DNA of 39,560 nucleotides, from contig NW_019091402.1 of NCBI RefSeq assembly GCF_001949145.1, positions 883,727 to 923,286 of the forward strand, written 5' to 3'. Source of the stretch: Acanthaster planci (lineage: Eukaryota; Echinodermata; Asteroidea; Valvatida; Acanthasteridae). Below are positions 35,816 through 39,560 of the stretch, one piece after another. Positions within the stretch are counted from its first letter, which is position 1; each line of letters begins with the position of its first letter. Made by a program: the position numbers and the translations under genes. The notes below the pieces were generated by a model, which made no database searches, was not told the DNA's origin, and saw only the letters and a list, made by a program, of their open reading frames with translations.

Positions 35816-37316
35816 GAAGACAATTGCTAACTCTGGGTTAACCCTCGAAGAACCGGGTTATTTCGGCCCCTCTTACAGCCGAAGGGGGCTATCTGGCTGT
35901 GCCATGCTCGAGTTTTAAAACAAAACATGCATGTAAAACCAGTCCTTAAAATTACAAATATGAAGTTTTAATTCAATCAAACATGCTTTTGGTGTTACGT
36001 TTCAAGATACATGCATGCCAGCACGTATGCATTAAGTATCGCAGTGGAAAAGGAATACATATTTTGCCAACCAATCGCGGTTAAATGCGCGCTCCACAAA
36101 ATGTTAAATTTTCACGAAACTGGTGCCAATATGACTGCAAGGAGTTCCTCTAAAAGATATTCTGAACTTAACTCCTGAAAGATTGCACTTCGGTGATATC
36201 AGAAAAAGTATTGAGCATGGTCACGTTATTCCACTCCCCGGCTAATGGGGCCAAATCTATTACATTTTACCGATATCGCTGCATTCCAATAATTGTATAC
36301 CGGTACGAGCTGAGCCTTCTGATGCCAGTATTGCGTAAATAAAAGGTACTGTTCTCACTAAGCGCCCTTTTCCGTTGTAGGTTAGCCCCCCTCCCCATTT
36401 TTTTTTCTTTTCCACTGCCAGGCTGTGACAAAGTTCTTAGGGCAATCCGCCCCTGCGCTGGCTGTGAGAGAACCCGTCTAGATTATAGAGTTAAACACAG
36501 TTAAACTAGACACGATCGGCGGATGCTTCAACATCTCCTCTCATTTACTGGCTCACAAAAACTTCGTGTATAGTACTGACTTTATCTGTAAATGATCCTG
36601 GTCATATTCCCCCGGGGGTTTGTTCATCTTAGCTTTGTGTTCGTATAGTAAAAGTTCGTATCGTAGAAAGCAAATCGGCCCCTGAAAAAGGGAAAATAGA
36701 AAAAAGGATACAGGGAAAAGGAGAGGGAGTGAAACTTTGCAATTTGTTGGAAAAGCACCACCGAATCGGCGCCCTAGTTCCTTTCGTTCGTCAGTTGGTC
36801 GGTTTATTCAAGTTTTGTCGGGTTTATTTGCTGATTAAGGTGAAATTTTTGTAGTATCTCCAATTCAAAATCTTCCAAAATTCACAGTGGAAAATGCTGT
36901 TGTATGTTTAGCTGCAAAAGTTCTCGTTCCGAGGGCTTGACGCCAGATTGCAACATACATTTTTTTTCTTATTTATTCCACGGAGGGTGTGTACACTCGT
37001 TTTATTTTCGTTTCCACCGTTGACGTGTTAACGCGCTCTTGCAATTGGTTGGTTTAAAGCGCAATTTCAAGGTTGTAAACCATGTGGGGAAAAAACCGCA
37101 CCGGCAGGTTTTTTGGTTAAGAAATCTGACGCTAACTGGCAATCCAACATGCTGTAGCGTGAGGCAGATCCATAAGCCTGATCCTATTGATTAACCAGTC
37201 CTTTCATGACACGGGCTTTTTTTTACTTGTCTTAATCATGATACTTCTCATGGCCGGGACTCAACAAAGTCACCATACTGGAAACTCTACCCGTACATGT
37301 AACAGTCTGTCAGATA
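35816..37316. other. Upstream (5') region of the minus-strand gene; no exon recognised
   Basis: Expected to hold the non-coding first exon and promoter of the gene at 32243-35797, but no donor site or promoter motif could be assigned. A G-run/C-run transposon-like fragment lies at about 36385-36462 (GTTAGCCCCCCTCCCC with a T run, and AATCCGCCCCTGCGCTGG). A hairpin AAAAAACC/GGTTTTTT at 37090-37114 has no evident role. Confidence 0.45.
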
Positions 37317-37520
37317 ATTACTCTCTGTAAATACTAAAAGCAATAAAAAGGTTTACCTGCTTGCCTTTCTCCTAAAAAATCACAGATAGGCCCTCCGTAA
37401 CATTAATAGTCCGTGCGACTTGTACAGGTGCTCCCTGTATATCTATACAGTAAGTCTTTTTTGTCCTTTATGAAAACACCCCCTGGGAATTTCCAGTCGG
37501 ATATAAATAAATTTTTATGA
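37317..37520 (+). repeat. 204-bp dispersed repeat, copy 1
   Basis: Begins ATTACTCTCTGTAAATACTA and ends AATAAATTTTTATGA. It matches 38796-38999 in the same orientation with about nine differences over some 204 bases (about 96 percent identical by eye). No terminal inverted repeats were seen. Non-coding. Confidence 0.9.
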
Positions 37521-38193
37521 GTTCGTCTTTAGTAATGATCGACGGAATTCTGTTATCTGATTCATCTTCAACATTTTCCTAAGGAAACCATGTGGTTAAT
37601 TTTTAACATAAGTTTACCTATGTTGTTGATTATTTTGAACAAACGTTGAACGAGTCCATCCTTAGACCCATTAAAATGCCGACATGATCTCTATATCTGC
37701 ATGTGTGGTATTGTTCTGAATATTTTCTAAGAAACAGTTTCTTCACACTGGTTGAAATGAAATTCTTTCTAACTTGTAACAACTTGTTGACTGCTCTTAG
37801 GTCCAAAAACTAGGAAAAACCTCACTTGGAAAACGGTAAAACTCTAAGAATGCCGGTTTAGAAAATGATTATGTAGGCCTATGTAAGAAAGAAAATGAAT
37901 GAGGTAGCCATAATCTCTGTGGAGAATGTTATATTTCACAACGGTGTAAATCTGTGCACGGTGCAGTTCTCGTTGGTAAAAATGACAGAAACTAAATCGT
38001 CACTGCTTTGCAGAAACATTTCTGTTATGGAAGACAAGGTAAGAAGCTCTAAACGATTCCACTGATATGTTTACATTTTAGGGGCAGAGACCAGTGTTGA
38101 CGAAAATGGAACATAATGCAATGTAAGATCAGATAATGCTTGAAGCAATGTAAGGTGTAAAAAGTATAATGCCTAGGACACAGGGCGCCCATG
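37521..38193. other. Non-coding DNA between repeats
   Basis: Continues the older repeat family seen around 28425-28740 (shared GTGTGGTTAATTTTTAA). It contains a TAGGCCTA palindrome at 37874-37881. No coding content recognised. Confidence 0.4.
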
Positions 38194-38346
38194 CAAGTTC
38201 ATAATTAGAAACATTAACGTTATTAAGCTCATAAGCAAAGCCCAAGTTCATAATTAGAAACATTAACCCTAACCCTCTTTAATCCTTCACCTGTTGGAGG
38301 ACTGGGGAGTGTTAGGGTTAACGTTATTAAGCTCATAAGCAAAGCC
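38194..38346 (+). repeat. Tandem duplication of a 49-bp unit
   Basis: Unit 1 is 38194-38242. Unit 2 runs from 38243 to 38346 and is identical to unit 1 apart from a 51-base insertion plus a duplicated TTAA. A partial third unit (CAAGTT) follows at 38347-38352. Confidence 0.9.
38267..38317. mobile_element. 51-bp TTAA-flanked piggyBac-like MITE
   Basis: TTAA at 38263-38266 and 38318-38321 flanks a 51-base insertion starting CCCTAACCCTC and ending GAGTGTTAGGG, an imperfect 11-base terminal inverted repeat with one mismatch. The uninterrupted neighbour unit has a single TTAA at this spot, which is an empty site. TTAA duplication and CCC.. termini are hallmarks of piggyBac transposons. The size is extremely small and there is no coding capacity. 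Confidence 0.7.
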
Positions 38347-38795
38347 CAAGTTTTAATATTTCCCCCAGAGAAATGTACAAAGTTGCACTGGTTATGTTAC
38401 TACCAAACAGTCATAACAGTGGAAGTGACATCAGCCCTGACACCTTGTATAGAAGTCACCAGAACAAATATTTCATGGAAAACCTTGACCTGCGTCATAT
38501 GATTATTTTGCGCAAACACTGCTTTTCTGCACCAACAATGTGGCGCACCCACAAGCGTTGGAGGATCTCCATTCTTTGGAACTTAAAGGGACATACATTA
38601 TTGCAAAGTGTTTGGCCATATGCACTGTATAAAGTTCACAGCATGCGTTTACCTGTCTCGAAAGTGATTGATTTTGGCGGCATTGTATGGTTTATTCTAT
38701 AGTAAAGTTAAGATTATTGAAGGCCGTTCTTTGTGAAAGCATTTTTAGATTCAAAATGATTGAAGGTCACTTAATAGCAGAAATAACATTCGGTT

Positions 38796-38999
38796 ATTAC
38801 TCTCTGTAAATACTAAAAGCAATAAAAAGGTTTACCTGCTTGCCTTTCTCCTTAAAAAATCACAGATAGGCCCTCCGTAACATTAATAGTCCTTGCAACT
38901 TGTACAATTGCTCCCTGTGTATCTATACAGTAAGTCTTTTTTGTCCTTTATGAAAACACCCCTGGGAATTTCCAGTCGAATATAAATAAATCTTTATGA
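38796..38999 (+). repeat. 204-bp dispersed repeat, copy 2
   Basis: Direct repeat of 37317-37520. Differences include one extra T, one lost C and about seven substitutions. Flanking sequences of the two copies differ beyond both ends, so this is a dispersed element or small segmental duplication rather than a large one. Confidence 0.9.
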
Positions 39000-39560
39000 A
39001 GGCGAGACTCACATACCACAGACGGTTGCATACAACAAACAATGCAATTTCTGCATGATAGCTTCCCCATTCTTGGTCAAACTACAAAGCTTGGCCCAAG
39101 ACTGGATTGGTTTGGTTTTGTTTCAAACACCACACACCTTCCTGTAGACAAAACAAGATTGGGTATCTCGTCTTTTGGCGATCGAAAAGTGTTTATTTTT
39201 ATTTCTGTTGGAGAAATGTCAGTCGTGAGGACTTTTTTTAATTTCAGTATCTTTTCCATTTTTTTTTCAAAAGCTTATGGAAAAGGAACTGTGTCCCGTT
39301 GTTTCATGGGACTAAAATGTACCAGTACATGTAGTTATTATTAACCTTTTGCTTGATAGTAAACGGCGCAGCGAGATGGGAAAAAATGAAAACTCTTTCC
39401 CCTCTTTCTGTAACTACGAGCAAAAAGCCTGTCTCTCTTTTTATTAGCAATCAACTGGTGCCATTTTATATTCGGCAAAACGACTATCCAGTCTCCTAAA
39501 ACTACTTAGGTTGACACCCAATCTGAGTATGTAAAAATCAAACATGTGGCCCGCTTCTTC
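39000..39560. other. Window end, no gene recognised
   Basis: Short frames on both strands (for example 39042-39344) show no domain, signal peptide or splice context. I see nothing else here. Confidence 0.45.

Noticed and set aside
37090-37114. AAAAAACC/GGTTTTTT hairpin followed by T residues, like a bacterial terminator
   Set aside because: The context is an animal genome with no transcript ending here; 8-base stems are expected by chance.
38259-38325. TTAACCCTAACCCT resembling telomeric repeat
   Set aside because: Only about two units, with the inverted match on the other side and TTAA duplication; better explained as transposon termini.
1-39560. CRISPR arrays, phage or plasmid systems, viral insertions
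   Set aside because: No regularly spaced repeats, no integrase, polymerase, capsid or transposase frames found on either strand.

Overview
The window looks like a piece of an animal nuclear genome, most likely an invertebrate deuterostome. Echinoderm is my first guess; hemichordate or lancelet cannot be excluded. Reasons: many short exons with GT..AG introns, extracellular module shuffling (F5/8 type C, GAIN/GPS, AMOP, von Willebrand type D, sushi), a tRNA-derived SINE, several DNA-transposon relics, and an excess of the palindrome TAGGCCTA that I associate with such genomes. There are no bacterial operons, CRISPR arrays, rRNA or intact tRNA genes.

Layout. Positions 1-9000 are non-coding as far as I can see. 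They hold a degenerate GATTGG-type array beside a 751-base assembly gap, a possible fold-back element, microsatellites and a small hAT-like MITE. Positions 9017-22061 (+) carry a multi-exon adhesion GPCR that I could join through 25 phase-compatible exons, 1175 residues without its 5' end. Its order is F5/8C, EB-like cysteine module, F5/8C, short cysteine motif with Thr-rich mucin stalk, GAIN with GPS, seven helices and a short tail. One intron contains a SINE. Positions 24110-24907 (-) are a decayed, internally deleted copy of the next gene. It still encodes a signal peptide plus an AMOP domain (182 aa). A 7.3 kb repeat-rich spacer follows.

Positions 32243-35797 (-) are one unbroken 1184-codon coding exon for a type I membrane protein: signal peptide, IgGFc-binding-protein-like N domain, IPT/TIG-like domain, AMOP, vWD, sushi, one membrane helix and an almost absent cytoplasmic tail. 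Positions 35800-39560 hold dispersed repeats. They include a 204 bp direct repeat pair and a 51 bp TTAA-flanked piggyBac-like insertion caught inside one unit of a tandem duplication.

The two intact genes both encode cell-surface, adhesion-type proteins. The GPCR would sense ligand or matrix through its discoidin domains and signal after GPS autoproteolysis. The AMOP/vWD/sushi protein resembles the mesh/SUSD2 and IgGFc-binding families of epithelial or mucosal surface proteins. They lie on opposite strands, and nothing in the sequence shows a functional link between them.
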